Of a DNA stretch of 41,645 nucleotides, positions 25,834 to 32,779 are shown one piece after another. The position numbers were made by a program, and so were the translations under genes. The DNA lies in contig JAIPCJ010000019.1 in assembly GCA_021738245.1 (NCBI GenBank), positions 1-41,645 on the forward strand, in the 5' to 3' direction. Source of the DNA: Methylotenera sp. (GTDB lineage Bacteria > Pseudomonadota > Gammaproteobacteria > Burkholderiales > Burkholderiaceae_C). The notes beneath the pieces are model-generated. The model did no database searches, was not told where the DNA came from, and saw only the letters and a program-made list of their open reading frames with translations. Every line of letters starts with the position of its first letter. Within the stretch, counting starts at the first letter, position 1.

Positions 25834-27060
25834 TCAGGACGAATGGCGGCGGCGGTAGCCGGCCAGGAAGCGTTCGATGCGGCCGATGGCCTCGCGCAGG
25901 TCGTCGACGTTGGGCAGGAAGACGAGGCGGAAATGGTCGTGCTCGGGCCAGTTGAAGCCGGTGCCTTGCACGATCAGCACCTTCTCCTCGGCGAGCAGCT
26001 CGTAGGCGAACTGCTGGTCATCGGCGATCGGGTAGACCTTGGGGTCCAGCCGCGGGAACATGTACAGCGCCGCCTTGGGCTTGACCACGCTCACGCCCGG
26101 GATCTGCGTGAGCAGTTCGTAGGCCAGGTCGCGCTGATGGCAGAGCCGCCCGGTGGGGGCGACCAGGTCCTTGATGCTCTGGTAGCCGCCGAGCGCCGTC
26201 TGGATGGCGAGCTGGCCCGGCGTGTTGGAGCACAGGCGCAGCGAGGCCAGCATGTTCAGGCCCTCGATGTAGTCGCGGGCATGGCGCTTCTCGCCGCTCA
26301 CGACCATCCAGCCGGCACGGTAGCCGCAGGCGCGGTAGTTCTTGGACAGGCCGTTGAAGGTGATGACCAGCACGTCATCGGCCAGCGAGGCCAGCGCGGT
26401 GTGCGTATGGCCGTCGTACAGCGTCTTGTCGTAGATCTCGTCGGCGAACACGACGAGCTGGTGGCGCCGCGCCAGCTCCAGGATGCCCAGCAGCAGGTCG
26501 TTCGGGTAGAGCGCGCCGGTCGGGTTGTTCGGGTTGCAGACCATGATGCCGCGGGTGCGCGGCGTGATCTTGGACTCGATGTCCGCCAGATCGGGCAGCC
26601 AGCCGGCGGCCTCGTCGCACAGATAGTGCACCGGCCGGCCGCCCGAGAGGCCGACGACGGCGGTGTACAGCGGGAAGTCGGGCGCCGGGATGAGGATCTC
26701 GTCGCCGTCATTGACCAGCGCGTTGATGGCCATCTGGATCAGCTCGGACGCGCCATTGCCAAGGTAGACGTCGTCCACCGTCACGCCCTTCACGCCCTGC
26801 TGCTGGGTGTAGTGCACCACCGCCTTGCGGGGGGCGAACAGGCCCTTGCTGTCGGTGTAACCGCCGGCATCACCCAGGTTGCGGATCATGTCCTGCACGA
26901 TCTCGTCGGGCGGCGTCAGGCCGAACACGGCGGTGTTGCCGATGTTCAGCTTCATGATCTTCTGGCCCTCCTCCTCCATCTGACGGGCCTTGTCCAGCAC
27001 CGGGCCACGGATGTCGTAGCTGACGCTGGCGAGCTTGCTGGACTTGGCGATGGGCTTCAA
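25834..27060 (-). CDS. alaA: Alanine-synthesising aminotransferase AlaA, TTG start
   Basis: A 408-residue class I PLP aminotransferase closely resembling E. coli AlaA (YfbQ), which makes alanine from pyruvate and glutamate. Family marks are AKSSKLASVSYDIRGPVL at the N-terminus, LNIGNTAVFGL, NPNNPTGALY, the PLP lysine in TFNGLSKNYR and the YIEGLNMLASLRLCSN segment. The frame has an in-frame ATG 219 nt upstream, but the extra 73 residues are low-complexity and overlap the divergent gene. TTG at 27058-27060 gives LKPIAKSSKL, aligning with the AlaA Met-1, and GGAG lies about 8 nt before it. It heads the hom-thrC-moeA-moaD-speD group. Confidence 0.93.
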   Translation of the reverse strand: MKPIAKSSKLASVSYDIRGPVLDKARQMEEEGQKIMKLNIGNTAVFGLTPPDEIVQDMIRNLGDAGGYTDSKGLFAPRKAVVHYTQQQGVKGVTVDDVYLGNGASELIQMAINALVNDGDEILIPAPDFPLYTAVVGLSGGRPVHYLCDEAAGWLPDLADIESKITPRTRGIMVCNPNNPTGALYPNDLLLGILELARRHQLVVFADEIYDKTLYDGHTHTALASLADDVLVITFNGLSKNYRACGYRAGWMVVSGEKRHARDYIEGLNMLASLRLCSNTPGQLAIQTALGGYQSIKDLVAPTGRLCHQRDLAYELLTQIPGVSVVKPKAALYMFPRLDPKVYPIADDQQFAYELLAEEKVLIVQGTGFNWPEHDHFRLVFLPNVDDLREAIGRIERFLAGYRRRHSS

Positions 27061-27192
27061 AACGGGGCTCCGGGGCAGCTTTTGCTGCAGTGCAGGATGG
27101 GTCGGACGGGGATCTCGGAGTTTAAGCAAGCCCCAGGCACGCGGCCTGCCGATCTGGGCGACACTCGCGCCGGTTTCCAGCGCCGATTTCCG

Positions 27193-27567
27193 ATGAAGTT
27201 CCAGCTCGACGAGCCGCAGGGCGGCAACAGCATTTCCCGTCACGACGCCCAGGGCGTCTGGGTCAACGGGCAGCCCCACACCGCCAGCGTGCTGGTGCCG
27301 TGGAAGGGGGCCGTGGCCCCCTGGGCGCCTTCGCGCTTCGAGGAACTTCGACCCGCGGATTTCGAAGTGATCAAGGCCCTGAACCCCGAGCTGGTGGTCT
27401 TCGGCAGCGGGGCACGGCTGCGTTTCCCCAGCCCGGCGCTGTGGCGCGGGCTGGTGGAGGCGCGCATCGGATTCGAGGTGATGGACCTGGCGGCGGCCTG
27501 CCGCACCTACAACGTGCTGGCCAGCGAAGGCCGCAACGTTCTCGCGGCGCTGTTGATCGAGGGATGA
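27193..27567 (+). CDS. Mth938-like domain protein (DUF498/NDUFAF3 family)
   Basis: A 124-residue cytosolic protein of the Mth938/NDUFAF3 family. It has a beta-strand N-terminus (MKFQLDEPQGGNSISRHDAQ), then VLVPWKGAVAPWAP, the family core NPELVVFGSGARLRFP (residues 64-79) and FEVMDLAAACRTYNVLASEG (95-114). The human member assists complex I assembly; the bacterial ones have no assigned reaction. It diverges from alaA with 132 nt between starts and ends 136 nt before bcp. A GCAGC-TTTT-GCTGC hairpin at 27075-27088 lies in the divergent space. Confidence 0.88.
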   Translation: MKFQLDEPQGGNSISRHDAQGVWVNGQPHTASVLVPWKGAVAPWAPSRFEELRPADFEVIKALNPELVVFGSGARLRFPSPALWRGLVEARIGFEVMDLAAACRTYNVLASEGRNVLAALLIEG

Positions 27568-27652
27568 GACCGGCCGCCGGGAAGGCGGGCCGAGGCTTTA
27601 TAATCACGGGCTATTGCCTGCGGGCGCCCGCGTGAATTGCTTCTGTTCTCAG

Positions 27653-27693
27653 GGCAAGCTCACGAACCGGGGACCCCGTGAGCCCAACTTGCC
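27653..27693 (+). promoter_or_regulatory. Structured 5' leader of bcp
   Basis: GGCAAG-CTCACG (27653-27664) pairs with CGTGAG (27677-27682) and CTTGCC (27688-27693), forming a 12-bp stem broken by a CCCAA bulge; the apical loop is itself GC-rich. It ends 10 nt before the bcp ATG, where no Shine-Dalgarno sequence is visible. A 12-bp palindrome lies at 27620-27631 and a perfect TATAAT at 27599-27604 (no good -35), so the transcript probably starts near 27611. Confidence 0.5.
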
Positions 27694-27703
27694 GCACCCC
27701 CCA

Positions 27704-28183
27704 ATGACGCCTGCGCTCAACAAACCCCTGCCGGAAATTGAGGCTCAAGCCACCGGCGGCGTGAAGTTCACTGCCAACGCCTTCCTGGGCAAGTCGGTCG
27801 TGCTGTACTTCTACCCGAAAGACAACACACCGGGTTGTACCACCGAGGCAATGCAATTCCGCGATCGCCACAAGGACTTCGTGAAAGCCGGCGCAGTTGT
27901 GCTGGGTGTTTCCCGCGACAACATGGCCTCGCACGAGAAGTTCAAGCAAGCGCTGGAACTGCCGTTCGAGCTGATCGCCGACACCGAAGAAAAGCTCTGC
28001 CACATGTTCGGCGTGGTCAAGAACAAGATCATGTACGGCAAGAAGGTCAAGGGCATCGAGCGCTCGACCTTCCTGATCAGCCCCACGGGCATCCTGGTGG
28101 GCGAATGGCGCGGCATCAAGGTTGCCGGCCACGTCGACGAAGTGCTCAAGGCAGTCAAGGGCCTCAAGAAGGAAGCCGCCTGA
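27704..28183 (+). CDS. bcp: Thioredoxin-dependent thiol peroxidase (Bcp/PrxQ)
   Basis: A 159-residue peroxiredoxin that reduces hydrogen peroxide and organic hydroperoxides in the cytosol. The thioredoxin fold shows as VVLYFYPKDNTPGCTTEAMQ with the peroxidatic Cys45, then VLGVSRDNMASHEKF and RSTFLISPTGILVGEW. The E. coli-type resolving cysteine five residues later is replaced by Met50; the only other cysteine is Cys99 (EEKLCHMFG), so it is either a different 2-Cys arrangement or 1-Cys. ATG at 27704 gives the normal N-terminus; the open frame upstream is the structured leader. The intrinsic terminator at 28278-28307 ends this transcript. Confidence 0.94.
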   Translation: MTPALNKPLPEIEAQATGGVKFTANAFLGKSVVLYFYPKDNTPGCTTEAMQFRDRHKDFVKAGAVVLGVSRDNMASHEKFKQALELPFELIADTEEKLCHMFGVVKNKIMYGKKVKGIERSTFLISPTGILVGEWRGIKVAGHVDEVLKAVKGLKKEAA

Positions 28184-28277
28184 CGGTCTCCCATCGGGTT
28201 CATCCCTGACACGGCGGCGCCCGCCGGCATGTGCATAATCAAGCCATGCCCCGGGTCGAATCCTCGCCTCAGACTTC

Positions 28278-28307
28278 AAAAGCCGCGCTCATCCTGCGCG
28301 GCTTTTT
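28278..28307 (+). terminator. Rho-independent terminator between bcp and phoH
   Basis: AAAAGCCGCGC (28278-28288) pairs perfectly with GCGCGGCTTTT (28296-28306) around a 7-nt loop TCATCCT, followed by a T-run through 28307. It lies 95 nt after the bcp stop. A CATAAT box at 28234-28239, about 40 nt before the stem, leaves open a short RNA ending here. Confidence 0.9.
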
Positions 28308-28359
28308 GCTTTCTGCGCGCTGGATGTCGTGGGGCCCACCCCCTGCTGCCTAGCCGTAC

Positions 28360-30036
28360 ATGCCACTGCCCAAGCCTCCTGCACAACGCGCCAGCCGCCT
28401 CGACGCCACCGACTACTCGGCCAATCTGACCCCCAGCAAACCCCGCGCCGTGCCGCCCAGCGTGGCGCCCGCCAAGCCGGCCACCGCGCCGGTCGCAGCC
28501 CCCACCGCCGAGGTGCTGCGCCTGCCCACTCCCGCCGCCACGCCGGCACCCGAAGCCAAATCCGGCCTGCCCACCAAATCAGCCAGCAAAGCCCCGGCCA
28601 AGACAGCGGCCCCCAAGCGCAGCCGCAAGCCGGCCGAAGCCGCCAAGCTGTTCGTGCTGGACACCAACGTGCTCATGCACGACCCGATGTCGCTGTTCCG
28701 CTTCGAGGAGCACGACGTCTTCCTGCCGATGATCACGCTGGAGGAACTGGACGGGCACAAGAAGGGCATGACCGAGGTCGCCCGCAACGTGCGTCAGGTC
28801 AGCCGTGAGCTGGACCAGCTCGCCGCCAGCCTCAAGAGCAGCAGCATCGAGGAGATGGGCAAGGGCTTGCCGCTGGCGGCGACGGGCCACCGCGAGGCCG
28901 AGGGCAAGCTGTTCTTCCAGACGCAGCTGATCGACACGCCGCTGCCTCAGGGCCTGCCGCAGGGCAAGGCCGACAACCAGATCCTGGGCGTCGTGCAGGC
29001 GCTCAAGGGCCTGCACCCGGGCCGCGAGGTGGTGCTGGTGTCGAAAGACATCAACATGCGCATCAAGGCCCGCGCCCTGGGCCTGCCTGCCGAGGACTAC
29101 CGCAACGATAAGACGCTGGAAGACTCCGACCTGCTCTACACGGGCGTGCAGGCGCTGCCCGGCGACTTCTGGGAGCGCCATGGCAAGACCATGGAGAGCT
29201 GGCAGCAGGGCAACACCACGTTCTACCGGATCAGCGGACCGCTCGTGCCCACGCTGCTGGTCAACGAGCTCGTCTACCTCGAAGCCCCCGGTGCCACGCC
29301 GCTGTATGCCAAGGTCACCGAGATCACCGGCAAGACGGCCGTCCTCAAGACGCTGAAGGACTACGGTCACCAGAAGAACGCCGTCTGGGGCGTCACGGCT
29401 CGCAATCGCGAACAGAACTTCGCGCTGAACCTGCTGATGGACCCCGAGTGCGACTTCGTCACGCTCACCGGCACGGCCGGCACCGGCAAGACGCTGATGA
29501 CACTGGCCGCAGGCCTGTCGCAGGTGCTGGACGACCGTCGCTACAGCGAGATCATCGTGACGCGGGTGACCGTGCCGGTGGGCGAGGACATCGGCTTCCT
29601 GCCGGGCACCGAGGAAGAAAAGATGGGCCCCTGGATGGGCGCGCTCGACGACAACCTCGAGGTGCTGGCCAAGGGCGACTCCTCCGCCGGTGAATGGGGG
29701 CGTGCCGCCACCAACGACCTCGTGCGCAGCAAGATCAAGATCAAGAGCCTGAACTTCATGCGCGGGCGGACCTTCCTGAACAAGTTCGTCATCATCGACG
29801 AGGCGCAGAACCTCACGCCCAAGCAGATGAAGACGCTGATCACCCGCGCCGGCCCGGGCACCAAGATCGTCTGCCTGGGCAACCTCGCCCAGATCGACAC
29901 GCCCTACCTGACCGAGGGCAGCTCGGGCCTCACGTTTGCGGTGGACCGCTTCAAGGGCTGGGCCCACAGCGGCCACGTCACGCTGGCCCGCGGCGAGCGC
30001 TCGCGCCTGGCGGACTTCGCCTCCGAAGTGCTCTGA
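28360..30036 (+). CDS. PIN domain-PhoH ATPase (YlaK/PhoH2 type)
   Basis: A 558-residue cytosolic protein. Residues 1-95 are an Ala/Pro/Lys-rich, probably disordered extension. Residues about 97-235 are a PIN ribonuclease domain (LFVLDTNVLMHDPMSLF with Asp101). Residues about 335-555 are the PhoH ATPase with Walker A GTAGTGKT (371-378) and Walker B FVIIDEAQNLTPKQMKTLIT (Asp480-Glu481). PIN-PhoH proteins in other bacteria have been reported as RNA-unwinding ribonucleases. ATG at 28360 is the first in frame after the terminator. The HiPIP gene starts 14 nt after the stop, so the two share a transcript. Confidence 0.92.
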   Translation: MPLPKPPAQRASRLDATDYSANLTPSKPRAVPPSVAPAKPATAPVAAPTAEVLRLPTPAATPAPEAKSGLPTKSASKAPAKTAAPKRSRKPAEAAKLFVLDTNVLMHDPMSLFRFEEHDVFLPMITLEELDGHKKGMTEVARNVRQVSRELDQLAASLKSSSIEEMGKGLPLAATGHREAEGKLFFQTQLIDTPLPQGLPQGKADNQILGVVQALKGLHPGREVVLVSKDINMRIKARALGLPAEDYRNDKTLEDSDLLYTGVQALPGDFWERHGKTMESWQQGNTTFYRISGPLVPTLLVNELVYLEAPGATPLYAKVTEITGKTAVLKTLKDYGHQKNAVWGVTARNREQNFALNLLMDPECDFVTLTGTAGTGKTLMTLAAGLSQVLDDRRYSEIIVTRVTVPVGEDIGFLPGTEEEKMGPWMGALDDNLEVLAKGDSSAGEWGRAATNDLVRSKIKIKSLNFMRGRTFLNKFVIIDEAQNLTPKQMKTLITRAGPGTKIVCLGNLAQIDTPYLTEGSSGLTFAVDRFKGWAHSGHVTLARGERSRLADFASEVL

Positions 30037-30050
30037 CCCGGGAGATGCCC

Positions 30051-30371
30051 ATGGCCCCGCCCTCGACTGCCACCTCGCTCCTGCGCCGCCGCCTGCTGCA
30101 GGCGCTGCCGCTCTGGGGCACGGGGCTTGCCCGCGCGCAGTCCCAGCCCCTGCTGGACGAGGCGGACGACGAGGCCAAGGCCGTGGGCTACCACGCCGAC
30201 GCCAGCAAGGTCGACGCCAGGAGGTTCCCCAAGTACGCCAAGGGCCAGACCTGCGCCAACTGCCAGCTCTACGCCGCCGACGGCGGCAAGCCCTCCGGCG
30301 GCTGCGCGCTGTTCTACGGCAAGGACGTGCTGGCCAAGGGCTGGTGCAACGCCTGGGAAAAGAAGGTCTGA
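30051..30371 (+). CDS. High-potential iron-sulfur protein (HiPIP)
   Basis: A 106-residue precursor of a small periplasmic electron carrier with a [4Fe-4S] cluster. A Tat signal is visible (LLRRRLLQALPLWGTGLARA), as expected for a protein exported with its cofactor. The mature part has the four cluster cysteines C68, C71, C85 and C99 in the spacing CxxC-x13-C-x13-C, plus YAKGQTCANCQLY and GWCNAW. HiPIPs carry electrons from the bc1 complex to terminal oxidases or photosynthetic reaction centres in purple and related betaproteobacteria. ATG at 30051 is favoured over 30045 because GGGAG directly abuts the latter. It follows phoH closely with no obvious functional link. Confidence 0.94.
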   Translation: MAPPSTATSLLRRRLLQALPLWGTGLARAQSQPLLDEADDEAKAVGYHADASKVDARRFPKYAKGQTCANCQLYAADGGKPSGGCALFYGKDVLAKGWCNAWEKKV

Positions 30372-30379
30372 CGCACGCC

Positions 30380-30395
30380 GGGCGCCTTCGCGCCC
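30380..30395. terminator. Hairpin between convergent HiPIP and patatin genes
   Basis: GGGCGC-CTTC-GCGCCC forms a perfect 6-bp stem with a 4-nt loop, 9 nt after the HiPIP stop and within the 46-nt convergent gap. It lacks a T-tract, so it may stop or protect both transcripts rather than act as a classic intrinsic terminator. Confidence 0.4.
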
Positions 30396-30417
30396 TGCCC
30401 CGCGCGCCTGCGGCGCC

Positions 30418-31800
30418 TCACTCCCCGCGGCGCATCTGCGTCGAGAAGCGCTGCACGCCCGCGTCCCGCAGCACCGCCAGCCGGCCGGCGTCGATCAAGC
30501 GGTCGATCTGATCGGCGGGTAGCTTCAGCCGCGTCGGGATGGCGTTGAGCGCGGCTTCATCCGCCTCGGGCAGGTCGGCAAAGCTGATCTGCGTGACCGC
30601 AAAGCGTAGGTCTTCACAGCGCCAGTCGGGGTTCTTCGCCCGCAGGGCCGCCTTGCGCTCCTCGGGCAGGGAGCAGCGCCAGGTGACCAGGTCGCGCTCC
30701 CAGGCCCGCATCATCGGCACGAAGTAGGCGTAGCTCATGCGCATGGTGCTCTCGATGGCGGTGTCGACCGCGCCGGTGGCGATGTCCACGCCCGACGGCC
30801 CGGCCAGCTCGCGGCCCCAGTCGGCGCTCGGCCCCTGGCCGGCATCCACCACGATGAACAGCAGCCGGCGCAGGTTGGCGGCGTCGTGCTCGCTGATCGG
30901 CCCGTAAGGGGTGTCCAGCAGCACGCGGCTTTGCAGGATGCTGACGAGGCCCAGGTTGTCGCTGATGCCGCCGTCCACCAGCTTCAGGTAGCGGCCGGTG
31001 CGCGGGTCGCGGAAGTCCTGCAGTGCACGCTTGAGCGCCAGGCGCAGGCGGTGCAGGTCGTCGCGTTCCGCACCCTGGCGTGTCAGCCCCGGCGGCAGCG
31101 GCCCGTTGCAGGCGGCCGGAAACTTCTCCAGCACCACCGGCGCAAAGAACAGCGGCACGGCCATCGAAGCGGCCACCGCCTCCGACACCGGGAAGCTCGC
31201 CAGGTCACTGCAAATGGCGTCGAAGGCCCGCTCATGGAAGGGGAAGGCCAGCCGGTACTGCGCATTGGTGGCATTGATCCACACAGCAGGCCGCTCGCGC
31301 TTGAGCATGTCGGCGAAGGTGGCGCCCTTGAAGACGTCGCGGTCCAGCCAGTCATTCAGGTTGCTGCGGTCGTTCAAGCCACCGGCCAGCAAGCGCATCA
31401 GGTTGGTCGGGTTGATCAGGCTGAAGCGCAGGCCGGCTTCGCCATCGCGCAGCAGCACCTGGTCACGAAAGCCCCGCAGCCCCTCGGTGCCATGCAGCCC
31501 AAAGTAGGCCGCCGTGATGGAGCCGCCCGACACACTGGTGATGAAGGTCACTTCATCCAGCAGATGCCGGGAGCCCGCGGAGGGCTGCTCCCGCAGCCCC
31601 TCCAGCCCCCCGTAGGCGAAGGCCGCCGCCCGCAGCCCCCCGCCACTGAAGCTCAGGGCGACTGCCGTCTGCGGCGTGTCGGCGCGCGGCGCACGCTGCA
31701 GGGGCTCGGCGACCGCCGGCTGGTTGCGGGGCGGGTTCAGCGGTGAACCCGCGCAGCCCGCCAGGGCCAGGCAGAGCAGGTACAGCGGCAACAGGCGCAT
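30418..31800 (-). CDS. Patatin-like phospholipase lipoprotein
   Basis: A 460-residue lipid acyl hydrolase with a lipoprotein signal (MRLLPLYLLCLALAGC, Cys16), so it should be anchored in the inner or outer membrane facing the periplasm. The patatin fold has the oxyanion loop SGGGLRA (52-58), a serine elbow SVSGGS (Ser91) in place of the usual GxSxG first Gly, and the catalytic Asp in LVDGGISDN (Asp276), completing the Ser-Asp dyad. It probably cleaves phospholipids or lipid A-type acyl chains; the substrate is unknown. It converges on the HiPIP gene and lies downstream of the PEP-CTERM gene by 80 nt on the same strand. Confidence 0.88.
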   Translation of the reverse strand: MRLLPLYLLCLALAGCAGSPLNPPRNQPAVAEPLQRAPRADTPQTAVALSFSGGGLRAAAFAYGGLEGLREQPSAGSRHLLDEVTFITSVSGGSITAAYFGLHGTEGLRGFRDQVLLRDGEAGLRFSLINPTNLMRLLAGGLNDRSNLNDWLDRDVFKGATFADMLKRERPAVWINATNAQYRLAFPFHERAFDAICSDLASFPVSEAVAASMAVPLFFAPVVLEKFPAACNGPLPPGLTRQGAERDDLHRLRLALKRALQDFRDPRTGRYLKLVDGGISDNLGLVSILQSRVLLDTPYGPISEHDAANLRRLLFIVVDAGQGPSADWGRELAGPSGVDIATGAVDTAIESTMRMSYAYFVPMMRAWERDLVTWRCSLPEERKAALRAKNPDWRCEDLRFAVTQISFADLPEADEAALNAIPTRLKLPADQIDRLIDAGRLAVLRDAGVQRFSTQMRRGE

Positions 31801-31880
31801 GGGGCGACAAGGCGAAGTGGCGGCCGGCGCATTCTGCCGATGCCGCGGGGCCTGGCGCCAGCGCCGGGCTGAGCTGTGGC

Positions 31881-32591
31881 CTAAGCCTGACGGCGGCGCG
31901 CGGCAAGCAGACCGAGCGCCAGGCCCGCCAGCGCCAGGCTGCCTGGCTCGGGCACGGTCACCACCTCAGCCGCCGGAGCGAAGGTGGAGAAGATGCCCGA
32001 GATGTGTTGCACGGGGACATCCGCCACATCCATGATCCCGCTGAGGTCATAGTTCGTCGCATCGGTATCGAGGAACATGAAGTACGAGGTCTCCCCGGCC
32101 GCCAGCCCCACCAGCGCCCCCGTATCGTCGGTGGTCGTGAAGGTGAAGTTGAAGTAGCTGGACTGCGAGCCGCCGAAGCGGTTCGCCGAAACCGGTGCCC
32201 GATCGCCGGTCGAATCGGAGCGCCAATTGACGAGGTACTGGCTGGTGTAGATCTGGCCCAGCCGGAACGATCCCAGCGCGTCCGACGAGTTGGCGCTGCT
32301 GCTGACCTGCCAATAGAAGTCCAGCGTGCCGTCCACCGCGCGGATGACCCGGGACTCGATGGTGCCCGACACCGTGCCGGAACTCGCCACGAAACTGAAG
32401 TTGTTGATCAGCGTGTCGATCACCGTGCCGGCAAGTTGCGGCTCGGCGGCGACGGTCGTGCCCGTTGGCAGAGCCACGATCGTGTTGACCGGCAACAGTG
32501 CCGCCTGGGCTCCGGGGCTGGCAGCCAGGGTCAGCCAGGTCAGGCCGGTGGCCAGGAGAGATCGCGCGAAAGACGGTGAGCGACGCAGCAT
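31881..32591 (-). CDS. PEP-CTERM sorting-domain protein
   Basis: A 236-residue secreted protein with a Sec signal (ARSLLATGLTWLTLAASPGA, cleavage near AQAA) and a C-terminal PEP-CTERM tripartite tail: VPEPGSL, a hydrophobic helix (ALAGLALGLLAA) and RRRQA. Such tails are recognised by exosortase (EpsH), usually in bacteria that make exopolysaccharide. The middle is Ser/Thr-rich and beta-like with no known enzyme motif, typical of a surface or biofilm protein. GAGGAGG about 6 nt before the ATG at 32591 fixes the start. No exosortase gene is in the window. Paired inverted repeats lie upstream at 32670-32719. Confidence 0.9.
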   Translation of the reverse strand: MLRRSPSFARSLLATGLTWLTLAASPGAQAALLPVNTIVALPTGTTVAAEPQLAGTVIDTLINNFSFVASSGTVSGTIESRVIRAVDGTLDFYWQVSSSANSSDALGSFRLGQIYTSQYLVNWRSDSTGDRAPVSANRFGGSQSSYFNFTFTTTDDTGALVGLAAGETSYFMFLDTDATNYDLSGIMDVADVPVQHISGIFSTFAPAAEVVTVPEPGSLALAGLALGLLAARRRQA

Positions 32592-32669
32592 GTCAGCCTC
32601 CTCAAAAGTGCATGTGCGCGCCAAGATATGAGGCCCGTCCGCATCGTGCGCCCCCTAACTCGCACAGTT

Positions 32670-32719
32670 CCCCCAGACCTGCGGGGGTGAGCGACTGCAA
32701 AACTTAGGGCCTCACCCCC
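32670..32719. promoter_or_regulatory. Competing inverted repeats between PEP-CTERM and dinB genes
   Basis: CCCCC (32670-32674) can pair with GGGGG (32683-32687), while GGGGGTGAG (32683-32691) forms a perfect 9-bp repeat with CTCACCCCC (32711-32719). The two structures share the central G-run and exclude each other. They lie in the 188-nt divergent space, which holds no other gene. Confidence 0.4.
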
Positions 32720-32779
32720 GCGTCCAAGCCGGCTGCCGCTGCTGCCAGGCGCTGACGCCACTCGCCGGACAATGCCGGC

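Noticed and set aside
27061..27279. 73-residue N-terminal extension of AlaA
   Set aside because: It lacks similarity to the family, overlaps the divergent gene, and the TTG with GGAG at 27060 explains the start.
28249..28275. T-arm-like text GGGTCGAATCC suggesting a tRNA end or attachment site
   Set aside because: The flanks do not form a 5-bp T stem, no acceptor or anticodon stem is found, and no integrase or second copy is present.
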